DNA of 64,000 nt from Uranotaenia lowii. Lineage: Eukaryota > Arthropoda > Insecta > Diptera > Culicidae. The stretch lies in contig NC_073693.1 in the NCBI RefSeq assembly GCF_029784155.1, positions 186,145,802-186,209,801 on the forward strand, written 5' to 3'. Positions 34,601-46,533 of the stretch are shown here, in pieces (position 1 is the stretch's first letter; every line of letters begins with the position of its first letter). The position numbers were made by a program, and so were the translations under genes. The notes beneath the pieces are model-generated. The model was not told where the DNA came from and did no database searches. It saw only the letters and a list, made by a program, of their open reading frames with translations.

Positions 34601-35210
34601 AGTATTTAATAGCATCTTCCAGTGTAGTTGCTGCACCGAAAATATTTAATAAAAAGTGAGCTTTATAAAAAAAAAACTTCATACGTCGTTTTTTCATTTT
34701 CCTTTTGGTGGGTACGAAACATAAACTTAGTTTTCTTTTGTTTTTTTTTTCAATTCTAGTGGAGACGCATCGGGAATAGAAAAGTTAATAAAAATGAAAT
34801 ACAAGACCATTCCGATTTTGCTTTTTTTATAAGAAAATCAATCCCGAAACCTCATAGTGTATAGCTGAATAAGAAAATGACAATGAACACAGCGCGTTAG
34901 TATTAGTGTCTGGCTGTTCATTCAGCAGCCTGATCGAAATCGATTGAAGTCAATTGGAAAAACAGCTAATCAACTGTCAATCCATTTCAATTGATTTCGA
35001 TTGAGTTCCGTTGAACACACCTACTGTTCTCATTCAATGGGTTTCCCGTTTCCTTCACTCTCGTTCCCTTTCCCGTTTCCATCGCAAGACAAAAGAATGC
35101 CTTGAAAGGAGGCCAAACGCCGGAAAGCCACCGTTGTACGTTTTTTTATGATTGATCAATGGCAGAGACACTATGACAAATATCCCTCATCATGCATGAA
35201 GCTGAAATTG

Positions 35211-35290
35211 TACACTGGTTAAGATGTCGGACTGGCAAGACGATATAGTTGGTGATATGAGTTCGACTCCCTTGCGGCGCTGTAGTTTTT
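35211..35290 (+). ncRNA. tRNA-like sequence, probably a tRNA-derived SINE head or tRNA relic
   Basis: TGGTTAAGATGTCGG (35216-35230) resembles a pol III A box. TGAGTTCGACTCC (35258-35270) matches a B box / T-arm, 43 bp further on, the normal tRNA spacing. TTGCGGCGCTGTAG and a T run (35286-35293) follow. I could not fold a convincing acceptor stem or assign an anticodon, so a functional tRNA is unlikely. Confidence 0.45.
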
Positions 35291-35708
35291 TTTAATTTTC
35301 TTGTTTCTGGGATGAATTATCCAATAGGAATGAAATGTAATAAAATGTTTTTCTTGTTTCGCTAGTGGTCATGCATTATTTTGGTTGGGAGCCGAGTCTT
35401 TATGCCAGTTACGGTTTTTCAAACATACCGTCTTCGGCACAGTGCACATTTCAGCGCATTATCAGCACAGAGATTTGCTAAATAGGCATGGGATTTTTTG
35501 CAACCTCTTCTATGGGTGTAGAACACCCAAAAAATCAAAACACGAACAACTGTGTATGGCTTTTCCACAGGGCGAATTTGTCGATACTAGTACCGGGAAA
35601 TCGCGTTTATCGTGCGCCCTTCTCAAAAATCGATTCTGTTCTACCATGGTTTGAGGTTAGGGCTGAGGTCTTCTGCTAAGGTGGTGTTCGTGTAGAACTG
35701 TCAATATA

Positions 35709-36279
35709 CAGACCCCGTTCGTTTTTGGCAACATTCGATTTTGGCAACATCCGATTTTGGCACATGTCGAACGGTTTTTAGAAACAACGTTACCTTTTAG
35801 TTTTCGTTATAACAGGAATAATTTAATTAAAACAAACACCATGAATACGTTTTTATGTTTTGAAATGGTGATAAAATGCAACAATAAAAACAAAAGTTTT
35901 TTTTTTAATTTATAAAGTACTCAAAAATAACAAAAAGGTGAAAAATTCAAAAAGTTAAAAACCAAATTTAAACAAAAGACTGAAAATGACAAAAAACAAC
36001 TAAAAATGATCAAGAATTACAAAAACAGCAAATATGACAAATGAAACATTATAAACAAAACAAGAAAAATGCAAAATGCTCAAAAAACATGATGAAAAAA
36101 AATAAAAAAAATCACTACAAATGGTCGGAAATTGACTTCAAATAACGTTTTTGATAATAATAATTGTTATCTTGTGAAAATAACTGAAAAAATTGAGAAA
36201 AAAACCGTTCGATTTTGGCCACATTCGATTTTGGCAACACAAAATGTACGGGCGTGTTGCCAAAATCGAACGGGGTCTG
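35709..36279. mobile_element. Tc1/mariner-type MITE (CAGACCCCGTTCG ends)
   Basis: The ends are CAGACCCCGTTCG followed by TTTTTGGCAACA, and the complement TGTTGCCAAAATCGAACGGG with GTCTG. TA borders are at 35707-35708 and 36280-36281. The subterminal word CGATTTTGGCAACA is repeated in both ends. The middle is A-rich without a frame. Confidence 0.8.
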
Positions 36280-36837
36280 TATCTCAATATCAGACTGAAG
36301 GAATCATCCGCATGGCTACGTAGGGTGGTTTGTGCAGATACGTAATAATATTTTTTCGCAATACGAATTTTGCAATTCAAATTAACGTTTTTTCAGAGTT
36401 TAGAATCGGAATTTAACAAGAATAATAAAATAATTGAAAACGCAGGCAAAAGAATTGCTTTTTTTAGCGCGAATTTTCAATCGTTATTTTTTTTTAAATC
36501 AGTCTTTAAAAAAGAATGGGTAAATGTTGACTTATATTTCAAAATTCATAATGGCGAGTTCAGTATTGTGAACAATGTTTTTTTAAGGCATTAGAAGCTG
36601 ACAATTTTGATTTAAAAAATTTTGAATTCATTATTTATTACAAATATTTTTTTCTGTGACCTTTGTCCCCCTAGTTAAAAATTCAAGGAATTTGGTATCT
36701 TCTGAAGAATATTAACTTGAGTTTTTTGCTTTTAACTTTAATTTGTTTTATCTAAACATTCTTTCATTTTTCAAGTTTTCATATTCAATATTGGTTACAT
36801 GTTTTCTGTTGTTGTTGGGTACCTACAGGATCACAAA

Positions 36838-37770
36838 ATGGCATCACACACCTCGAAGGCAGTAAAAACTAGAAAATCTCTCACGTTGGAAGAAAAGATT
36901 AAAATTCTTGATAGACTCGATAGCGGAGAGTCACCTGCAGCCGTCAGTCGAGCGTTTAATTTAAACGAATCCACGGTTAGGACAGTAAAGCGGAATGAGG
37001 TGAAAATCAGACATTCTGTCTTAAACAGCGCCGAATGCAGCTCAAAACGAGCAGCTTACAGCCGTGATATCATAATGGACAAGATGGAGAAAGCATTACT
37101 TATTTGGATAGAAGATAGCGCGCAAAAAAGAATACCACTAAAGATGGAGCTAATTATGGAGAAGGCTTTGCGCCTATACCATCTCCTAGAGCAAGAAGAG
37201 CCGTCATGCAGCAAACCGAAAAGTATTTTATCATAATTTTATTTAACTGATGAGTAAGAAGAGAATATTCACTGTAGACTGAGTCGGTTTGGGGTCATTT
37301 TAAATTTCTCAAACCCTGGGATCTAAAAAGCTTTGTTTGTATGGGAGAATCGTATATTTTGTACTGAAAAATCAACATCATTACCGATACAAAGAAGCGG
37401 TCTTCGGGAAAGTTGATTTTGTAGCACAAAATATTAAATTTTCCCATACCAACATAAAAAGTTCAAAATTACTCATGTAAACCTTACCTTAAAATCTGCA
37501 AAAAATCATGGATGAGTTTTGAACCAATACGAAGCTTTTAAGGCTCCAGGGTTTGGGAAATTAAAAAATGACCCCAAATGGACTCAGTCTAATATCACAC
37601 TGCAGTTCTTAATGCATAGGTTCGGTTGATTTTCATATATTCAATTGTTGTTTATTAAAAACAATTTAACTTACTAATTGTGATTTTTACAGATAAAAAA
37701 CTTGAATTCACTGCAAGCAAGGGATGGTTTTATCGGTTTTTAAAAAAAACATTATTTTTCAGCCTTTTAT
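36838..37770 (+). pseudogene. CENP-B/Tigger-type DNA-binding domain fragment (2 exons), DDE part missing
   Basis: Exon 1 runs from the ATG at 36838 to 37222 (donor GTATTT). Exon 2 starts at 37693 after TTTTTACAG. The splice keeps frame. Exon 1 carries a psq/CENP-B N-terminal helix-turn-helix: KSLTLEEKIKILDRLDSGES, then AVSRAFNLNESTVRTVKRN. A second, Tc5-type HTH follows, MEKALLIWIEDSAQKRIPLK across to EFTASKGWFYRF in exon 2. In pogo/Tigger transposases and jerky-like proteins this bipartite domain precedes a DDE domain. Here the frame ends by about 37770 and I see no DDE sequence downstream. The 470-bp intron contains a MITE (37275-37591). It may be a truncated transposon-derived gene or a dead fragment. 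Confidence 0.65.
37275..37591. mobile_element. Short MITE of the TAGACTGAGTCG family in the intron of the CENP-B-like gene
   Basis: The ends TAGACTGAGTCGGTTTGGGG and complement, and the adjoining word CTCAAACCCTGGGATCTAAA, match the 818-bp element at 42532-43349. Here the central part is missing, leaving 317 bp. The flanks (ATTCACTG and ATATCACA) do not form an exact 8-bp duplication, so this copy is older. Confidence 0.78.
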
Positions 37771-39180
37771 AAAACATCAAAACAATATATATGTCACCTT
37801 AAAAAGCTAATGCATAACAGTAGATATATGTAAAATAGGACAGGGAACCACGGTATAAAAAAGATTGAAACATCTGTGGTGGATACCGTATATCTAAAAT
37901 TCATATCAATTCAATCAATCAATACACTGCCGATGCTAATAAAACAACACATACGAAAAATAAATGGAGAGGAACGGCTTTAAATATTTGTTGTGTGGAG
38001 TTACTTTTTACGTGCATTTAAATGGAAATATTTTGATTATTTCCTCTTTCTACATTTTTTGAAAAAGAAAAGAAAATAACATTGATTCGTATCGAAATTT
38101 GTTTATGCAATACATTGTATGAACCTTAAAAACAAAACATAACGTTATGTAATGAATATAACTTTTGTTGAAAACGCTTTGGACAGCTTGATTCAAATTC
38201 TTGAAAAATTTTGAATTCAACTCTTTTTTTTCGAGCTCCTCTCTATTGAAAATCAATCAATAACTTTTTAGATAATATACAAAATGTGGGAATATCTAAG
38301 ATGCAGATTGGCGAATAAGGAATAATTCTTACTAAAAAAAATCGTTATTTTCAGCACGTCAAACGAAGGACGGTTTTTTATTCTAATTTGTTAATTGTAA
38401 TGCACTTTAAGTTCTCCATATATTCACAAAAAAATTGAACAGCATCATTTAATCAAAGATTTTTTTCAGTGTATAGCCTAAGAAGCCGAGGTTCGCCTTC
38501 ATCCCTTGAAATGCATGATTGGTGCATGGCGTTCAATATGTTAATATTAATATTTTATTGCAGCTTCAACCAGAAGAATAGTAGCCTACAAATCAGATGT
38601 TTAGCAGTAGGAGGGTAAGATGAAAAATAGCATTTTGTTTATCAACGTTACACATTTAGAAAGTCAAACATGTTGTGCATTTGATATTTATTATCAACAA
38701 AGAGTTTGTAATATTTTATCTGTGTTTCAGGTTTTTCAATCGGCAAATCGGCATTTTTTTTCATGTATTCTTTAAATAAAATTATATTTTTCCATAATTT
38801 ATATACAATCATAAATGTATACCAATACCACCATGAACTAAATACACGTCTATCTTTTATTGGGCATATTAGGGTACTAATAAGATATAACCAGACAATT
38901 ATATCTATTTAGTACTTAGATGTGCCAACAATAAATGATGGAAAGTCTAATCATAATCGCATGACCCATTTGGTCGTGTGGCTGTGATTGGGCGGGGCTT
39001 ATTGACAAGGAAAGTTACCTCGGAATGTGCAGCTAGGTCTCTGTCATTCTGAAATGGGTTTCTGGAATTTCAATAGAGCTAACACTACCAGCACCCGCAA
39101 TTGAACAATTTTAATCAAATAGATTAAAAATGATTCTTTTGCATAACATACCTGCCAGCTCAGGGGGTCGTTGGATGGAT
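37771..39180. other. AT-rich spacer, no gene seen
   Basis: No paired ends and no coding pattern. The frame at 38050-38256 on the minus strand is low-complexity Phe/Lys-rich. Confidence 0.4.
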
Positions 39181-39200
39181 CACACACACACACACACACC
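39181..39200 (+). repeat. (CA)n microsatellite
   Basis: About ten CA units. It immediately precedes copy 2 of the dispersed repeat. Confidence 0.9.
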
Positions 39201-39518
39201 TGACCACTAATAATAACCGGTTTTGATGATATTATATTCTTTGTTTAGGTAATTTAATCTTGTTTCTCAACATTATAAAATTAAGTCAATGTGTTTTAGG
39301 AAATTACCGGTAGTCAGTTCCGAATAAAAAGTCCGAAAAAAGAGCTCTTTTTGTAACGCTAATTACTTCAGAATGATCTATTGTTTTGACTTCCGGTAGA
39401 AAAAACTCTTACTTAAAAAAAATACATCCATTTTTGGCACCGTTTTTTCAACATCAAATTTTAGTTTTTTTTTTTTGTTAACCTGACTATTATATTCATA
39501 GAACAAACTTTGTTTCTA
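39199..39518 (+). repeat. Dispersed repeat, copy 2 (copy 1 at 26349-26651)
   Basis: Same order of landmarks as copy 1, from CTGACCACTAATAATAACCG to the ATAGAACAAACTTTGTTTCT region. After it comes a degenerate AATTCT-rich tract (about 39655-39800). Confidence 0.7.
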
Positions 39519-39829
39519 AAAAAAATCAGTTTTTCTGTATATCTGAATGAAACTAACAACTTTAAGATATTTTTCGAACTTTCCCTTGGTTTGGTGGGTT
39601 TTCGAGGTTTTGTCATCGCGAATTCTCGGAAATTTTCACTAAGTTATCTAAGTTCTCAAATCTAAATTCTAAATATTAAATCGTATATTCTAAATTCTAA
39701 ATCCTCAATTGTTATTTTTTTGTTCCTAATTCTCATTGCCTAATTCATAATTTTGAATTTTGAATTCTGGATTCCTTATTCTCAATTCTGATAATTAATT
39801 CTACGGCTATATCGGTGAGTTCTAGGGTT

Positions 39830-40975
39830 TGTTTTGATTAGGTCGTATGAGTCACCTGACATGTTCCGAGAAAATCGCTGTTCAAGTTTTGTGACATATT
39901 TTCAATTCTAGAATTTGAAATCTCGCTCAGAATTGTCTGGAAATTTGATATGCTTTACAAAAATAGATGAGAAATATGCTTTTGTATGCGGTATTGCTAT
40001 AAATTCAGATCTACGAGTGAACAAGCACTTGCGAGCTTTTGCATTACTTGTTTGGTACAAACGTCGTTTTGCTTAATGACAAATTTTATCTAAAAACTTG
40101 ATATCTAGTGTTTTATACTTCTTTAATCCCTGCTCACTTGGTCAAGAACTTAAGTTCTAAAATGTTAAGATTCTTCTAAAGAGTGGCGCTATTATTGGCA
40201 AGATTTGTTCATGTTACTATTTGACAAACACCTCCAAAATCAGCACAAATAAAACAGGACTTACGTTTTATTCTTCCAAGCATTATCAGGACCTCCGCGG
40301 GTGATATGCGCTCTACAGAATCTTACGGCGATTGTGGAGCGGGCCATGACAAAGAGTCTACCTACATCTCAGTGGAGTAAACTGCTACACCAGCCGGGAA
40401 TCGGTGCTGCGAGAGACTGTCCATCCTGTTTCTGTTCGACTGGAAGTTGCTGGTTGCTATCTGTGACTCTGATAGCCTTTGGAGAGGTGCAGGAGTTTAT
40501 CCAAACGTTTGGTTATGTATGTTGGGCTACCACTGTGGGGAAAAGTATGAAACTCAAAATTTAAAAGCAAAATAAGCACATATTGTACTTACCTGGTAAC
40601 AAATTGCAGTTATTTATTCCACCGTAATAGCTAAAACTATTTTCACAAACGATTTACTTTGAAATTGATAGCCATTTCATGACTTAGCATCGCGTTTTAT
40701 GCGAAAATGCAAAAGGTCATAAAAACCGAAACACCGAACTGTTTTTTACGACTTTTGTTTTGCACGATAATCCAAAGCAGTGCAAAAAGTCGTTAAAACC
40801 ACACACACGAAAATGAAAAAGTCATTATACGTCCTAAATTCAAATCATTGTATAAAAGTTGTTTAATGATAAAATGAAACCAATTTTTTTCCAAAGATAA
40901 AATACATGTTTATCAATCGTTTGCAGCAAATAACTCAATTTTGTTTATATTGGTTCATACGACCTAATCAAAACA
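39830..40975. mobile_element. Possible element with GTTTTGATTAGGTCGTATGA inverted ends
   Basis: GTTTTGATTAGGTCGTATGA at about 39833 is found as its exact complement at about 40950-40969. The body includes repeated ACTTTTTGCAC-like and AAAAGTCGTTA words. No target duplication was identified, and a GC-richer stretch at 40290-40560 has a short frame that I do not credit. Confidence 0.4.
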
Positions 40976-41109
40976 AAATCTAGAATTATTATGTTCTCTT
41001 AGTGAGAACATTTCAAAATTTTGAAAATTATAGATGGATAGAAGAGGATTAGAAGAAAACTATAGGTGTCAAAAATGTGCGGGAAGAAATTTTTAGGAAG
41101 CATTTTCAT

Positions 41110-41520
41110 CACATACCGTCAAACAGGGCATCATGAAACAGCGGGGTTAGATGGAACATTTATATAACACAACACTGAATCTATTTTCAATTTACTGTAT
41201 TGTAATAAAGTTATCTTTTAATGATTTCCAAATGATGATGACATTATTTTTTGCATCTTAAGCTAGGTTTTCAATTTTTTTTATATAAAATTTTATTTTT
41301 ATATAATATTTTATTTTTACATAAAAATGCTATTTTTATATAAAAATCGAATAACAAATGTTCATATTTTAACATTTTTTGATGGGGTCAAAAACTTTAC
41401 CCAGTCTGACGGATTGGCTTGAAAATATTACCCACAAATTTGTTACTGGTTTCCTCATGCTATACCAACACTGTTGGTGTAAAAAATATTTTTCGAACAA
41501 TCACTCAATTTTTTTTTTGA
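41110..41520 (+). repeat. Dispersed repeat shared with 1515-1800
   Basis: It starts near ACCGTCAAACAGGGCATCAT and contains the landmarks listed for 1515-1800. This copy is longer at its 5' side, suggesting that the phrase ACCGTCAAACAGGG lies near a transposon end. Confidence 0.42.
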
Positions 41521-42531
41521 ATAAAATTTTTATAATTCAGTTAGGTGTCTGGGGCAGTCTTGAAAAATCTCATATTCATTTACCTGACAGCACCAAATAT
41601 TGAGAAAACATCTAAGTCACCCGACTATTTCCCACGGTTAATGATAAACAAACAAAAGGCGCGTTCATGAAATCATCATGTCATCGAAGAATTTTTTTTT
41701 TTCAATTACTTCCACACTCATTCGTAAATTGTTTTCATTGAAAATGAATACTTTCGGTAATCGTTTTCATGGTGATCCGAGTGAAAGTGAAAGACGGAAA
41801 AAATCATTCCTAGAAATATCAGCCTGCTGATATTGTTTGCATAGTTTTCCAAAGCGCTTCAACCAAATCTTCACAGGCACATGTTCCGACTTGAAATTTT
41901 CTAACCAAATGAGACTTATCATATACGATTTTTTTTTGAGGAATCGAATGGAGGATGGAGGACTTAAAAATTTTGAACAAATTGGGGTGTATCTTGATTG
42001 ATTTTTATTCGGAAATTTAACAAACCCTATTTGTTGTAACTCCTATCTCTACCTCCCCGTGGTTCCGGCTGGGATGCGAGTAACCTAAGCGGAGATCGGG
42101 TACCCAACCCCGGTGGATGCTTTGTTCGCATGCAGACTGAGAAGGTGGCCGCACGCGTCTGTTCCCCAGGTCAGGGGCGGCGTGCAACAACAACCGAGCG
42201 TCTGTTCTCCAGGTCAGGGGCGGCTCAAACAGCGTCTGTTTCGCAGCGAGAGGCTGAATTTATGGAATGCGGCTCCCGCCAGCTAAGTCCAAGATGGCAG
42301 CCCCATCGCGGGATAGGGACTTTAGGCTAACAACCTACTGCTCCCGATTAAAAGAATTGTTACAAAATCCGAAAGAAATGACCGACCTGGTACTTTGGCG
42401 ACAACTTTTAGCATGAAAACACGGACACGAATTGGAACTTGGAACGTTTTAAACCTTGCCCAACAAGGCAAACTGGCACAACTTGCTAGAGAGGCTAGCC
42501 GCCTCAAGCTTGAAATTCTGGGACTGAGCAA

Positions 42532-43349
42532 TAGACTGAGTCGATTTGAGGTAATTTTTGAATTTCTCAAACCCTGGGGTCTAAAAAGCTTCGTCTTGAT
42601 CCAAAACTCATCCATGATTTTTTGTAGAATTTTTAAGTAACGTTTACATGAGTAAATTTGAACTTTTAGGTTTGTATGGGAAAATTGAATATTTTGTACT
42701 GAAAAATCAACATCGTTTTTGTTTCTTCTGTGAAACCGAGCCAGCTGACAGTTTTTGTGCCAATTTATAAAATTCTTAAGAGAAATATTACGCTGAACAA
42801 CTTTGTCCAAGACTGTAACTTCGTATCTTATTAGGCAAAGAAGTTATTAGCTGTTTAACAGTGGTATGTCTTTTCGCATTGATAAACGACAAATTCAATT
42901 GACATCACTGCTGGAGCCTCGCGAAGTGTTGCAAGGAAAGTAGTCATGCAATACCTCGCCATGCGCCCTGCAGGGATGTCAATTGAATTTATTGTTTATC
43001 AATGCGAAAAGACATACCTCTGTTAAACAGCTAGTAACTTTTTTGCCTAATAAGATACGAAGTTACAGTCTTGGACAAAGTTGTTCAGCAGAAAATTTCC
43101 CTTAAGAATTTTATAAATTGGCACAAAAACTGTCAGCTGGCTCGGTTTCACAGAAGAAACAAAAACGATGTTGATTTTTCGGTACAAAATATTCAATTTT
43201 CCCATACAAACCTAAAAGTTCAAATTTACTCATGTAAACGTTACTTAAAAATTCTACAAAAAATCATGGATGAGTTTTGGACCAAGACGAAGCTTTTTAG
43301 ACCCCAGGGTTTGAGAAATTGAAAAATGATCTCAAATCGACTCAGTCTA
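42532..43349. mobile_element. 818-bp palindromic hAT MITE inside the RTE endonuclease
   Basis: The ends are TAGACTGAGTCGATTTGAGG and complement. An exact 8-bp duplication CTGAGCAA lies at 42524-42531 and 43350-43357. Almost the whole element folds into a hairpin with an off-centre loop of about 100 bp near 42905-42985. The word CTCAAACCCTGGGGTCTAAA sits just inside both ends. Target CTGAGCAA fits the nTnnnnAn preference known for Ac-type hAT transposases. The short copy at 37275-37591 is the same family. Confidence 0.92.
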
Positions 43350-45340
43350 CTGAGCAAAGTCACACTGGAGAACACAAGACACAGTCCGCGCAAGTCCTGC
43401 TGTACGCTAGCATACGAGGAGAACATGCTACTCGGGAACGAGGAGTTGGTTTCCTGTTAAGCCCACAGGCCTACGCGGCCCTCGTTAGATGGGAACCGAT
43501 AAACGAAAGAATAATCGTAGCCAGATTTATAACACGGGTTAGAAACCTTACAATGGTCCAGTGTTATGCGCCAACTGACGTTGCCGACTTGCAGGAGGAA
43601 GAACAGTTTTACAGTCAATTGAACAGGGTGGTAGAGAAAATTCCGAAGGGTGACATTTAAATCCATTTGGGCGACTTCAACGCGAAGATTGGCTCCGACA
43701 ATCAGGACCTTGAGCGCATCATGGGGTGCCATGGTCTAGGACAGATGAGCGAAAACGGAGAGCTGTTTGTAGAATTTCGTGGCAACAACAACATGGTGAT
43801 CGGTGGATCGCTCTTCCCCCATCGACCATCACATAAGGTCACTTGGGTATCCCGAGATGGCCGAACAAAAAATCAAATTGACCACATCTGCATCAGCCGA
43901 AAATGGAGAAGGAGCCTTCTTGATGTCCGCAACAAACGAAGCGCAGACATTGCATCTGACCATCACATGGTCCTTGGTGAAATACGACTGAGAGTTGCGC
44001 GTGTCCAACGGCGCGAGGAGAAAGTCGGGTGTCGATAAGACGTCCGCCGGTTGGAGAACCCAGAGGTGAAAAGGGCATACGTTGAACAGCTAGAATCCCG
44101 AGCCTCGGAACTGCCGACAGACGGAACAGTCGAAGAACAGTGGTGTTGAATCGAGAATGCCTTTATCACGACGAGCCATGGTACTCTCGGTAAAGTTTGT
44201 GGAAGAAGAAGTGAATGGATGTCGGATGAAACTTGGAGGATGGTCGATGATCGGAGAACGGCGAAAGTCGGAATTGAGCAGGCATGTACCGAGTCAGCCA
44301 AAGCACCCACCCGCTTACGATATGCGGAGCTGGAAAAGGCAGTTAAACGAGCTTGTAGACGAGACAAGAGAGCCTGGACAAACTCCCTAGCCGAAGAGGG
44401 AGAAAGAGCTGCCGCCAATGGAGATATCCGATTACTTTATGACATCTTTCCCCGCCTCAGTGGTGCAAGGACTAATGCAAGAATGCCGCCAAAAGACAGA
44501 GCAGGTCAGTTATTGACCGATCGAACAGATCAGCTCAAACGATGGACTAAGCACTTCGAACAACTCTTCCGAGTCACGAATAGCGATGGCCAACAGAACC
44601 CACAGCTCGAAGCGCCAACAGTAAGTCGCATGAATGGCGTCAACTCGAAAGCGCTTTCGCTGGCTGAAATAGAAGCGGCAATCAAAAACATGAAATCCAA
44701 CAAAGCACCTGGGATCGATTGCATCCCTGCTGAAATGCTGAAAGCCGACCCTGCCCTGTCAGCACAAATGTTGCTCCGTCTTTTCGCTGACATCTGGGAT
44801 ACTGCAACATTCCCGGCCGACTGGATCCAGGGTATCCTCGTTAAGGTCCCGAAGAAAGAGTGACTGACAGAGTGCGGTAACTGGCGAGGCATAACGTTGA
44901 TCTGTACAATCCTCAAAGTACTCTGCAAAGTAATCCTGAACAAGATCCAGGAGAAAATCGACGCTATACTCCGACGGCAACAAGCTGGATTCCGATCCGG
45001 GCGATCATGTGTGGACCACATCACAACGCTACGAATCATACTGGAACAAATCAACGAATTCCAGGACTCTCTTCTGCTGGTGTTCGTTGATTTCAAAAAG
45101 CATTTGACCGACTTAACCATGAAAACATCTGGACGGCTCTAAGGCGACGAGGGGTCCCAGAGAAACTAGTCCATCTCATCGAAGCACAATACGAGGCTTT
45201 TTCGTGCAAGGTCTTGCACGACGGTGTCTTGTCCGATTCAATCCCGGTAACTGCTGGAGTGAGACAAGGATGTATCTTATCACCGCTACTTTTTCTAATC
45301 GTAATGGACGAGATTCTGACTGGATCGATTGACTGTGCAC

Positions 45341-46533
45341 TAGACTAGTTCACTTTTCGGCTTTTTTCGCTGATCGCAACGCCACTTACAGGGTTTGATC
45401 CTCATTCATTTTCAAGTACTCTGGCCAAATTTGAGCTCATTTGAGTAAGTTTCCGGCGTGCGCTAGGAGTTTTATTGAAAAAAGTCCATTTTTCTGGAAA
45501 ATTTTCGTAGATGTGTTCCTAGCAAGCTGTTGTTAATATAAAATGATAATTTTATAGTGCTCGGTGATTGGTATGACAAGCATTCGTATGGACCTGTTTT
45601 AGATAATTGACTAAATCAAACCGAAAAAAATTAAAAATTCATAAACTACCAACTTTTACAGAAAATTTACTTACAAGTTGAGAGCTTAAAATCAGTAGTA
45701 AATAGAAAAAAAATATTTTCGATATAAACTTTTCATAAAAAGATAGCCTTATTTATAACCTTTAATTTGATGTATAACACTTAATGATCGCAAGAGTGCT
45801 AGCCAAGTTATTCAAATATCGATGCAACAAATTTCATTTGATAAAATATGTTTCATTCAAGTTTGCTCCACACCAACTTGTGCACAAGAAAGGATATTTT
45901 ATTCAATCAAGTACCCCATGACGGGGCCAGGAGTTAAAAAAAAGCGCGCGCTTTGATCAAGTTGTAAGCAAGTTCTCTTGATGCCACGTTTTGCAGGTTG
46001 CATGATGCTAAAACTTGAATGAAGACAACATTATGATTCAAAGAATGTGATGTGAATGTTTGAATATCTTTGCTTGTACTGTTGCGATCATTAAGTGTTA
46101 TACATCAAATTAAAGGTTATAAATAAGGCTATCTTTTTATGAAAAGTTAATATCGGAAATATTTTTTTTCTATTTACTACTGATTTTAAGCCCTTAACTT
46201 GTAAGTAAATTGTCTGTAAAAGTTGGTAGTTTATGAATTTTTAAATTTTTTCGGTTTGATTTAGTCAATTATCTAAAACAGGTCCATACGAATGCTTGTC
46301 ATACCAATCACCGAGCACTATAAAATTATCATTTTATATTAACAACAGCTTGCTAGAACACATCTACGAAAATTTTCCAGAAAAATGGACTTTTTTCAAT
46401 AAAACTCCTAGCGCACGCTGGAAACTTACTCAAATGAGCTCAAATTCGGCCAGAGTTCTTGAAAATGAATGAGGATCAAACCCTGTAAGTGGCATTGTGA
46501 TCAGCGAAAAAAGCCGAAAAGTGAACTAGTCTA
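45341..46533. mobile_element. 1.19 kb palindromic hAT MITE inside the RTE reverse transcriptase
   Basis: The ends are TAGACTAGTTCACTTTTCGG and complement. An exact 8-bp duplication CTGTGCAC lies at 45333-45340 and 46534-46541. The arms are near-perfect inverted copies with the axis near 45937. It has no transposase. It separates the RT block ending MDEILTGSIDCALD from the block with the ADD motif. The first six bases, TAGACT, equal those of the element at 42532, and the target also fits nTnnnnAn. Confidence 0.92.

Noticed and set aside
34199..34697. Cys/Val-rich (+) and His/Pro-rich (-) frames
   Set aside because: They follow the GTCGGTGGTGCTGTG minisatellite and show no splice or start support.
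35211..35290. A functional tRNA gene
   Set aside because: A and B boxes are present, but I cannot form an acceptor stem or a plausible anticodon arm; a SINE head or relic fits better.
40301..40564. 87-codon frame in a GC-richer stretch
   Set aside because: No splice sites, domain or conserved pattern; it lies within a possible inverted-repeat element.
42322..43426. Matching frames on both strands around the MITE in the RTE element (for example starting MDKVVQ at two places)
   Set aside because: They arise from the inverted arms of the hAT palindrome at 42532-43349.
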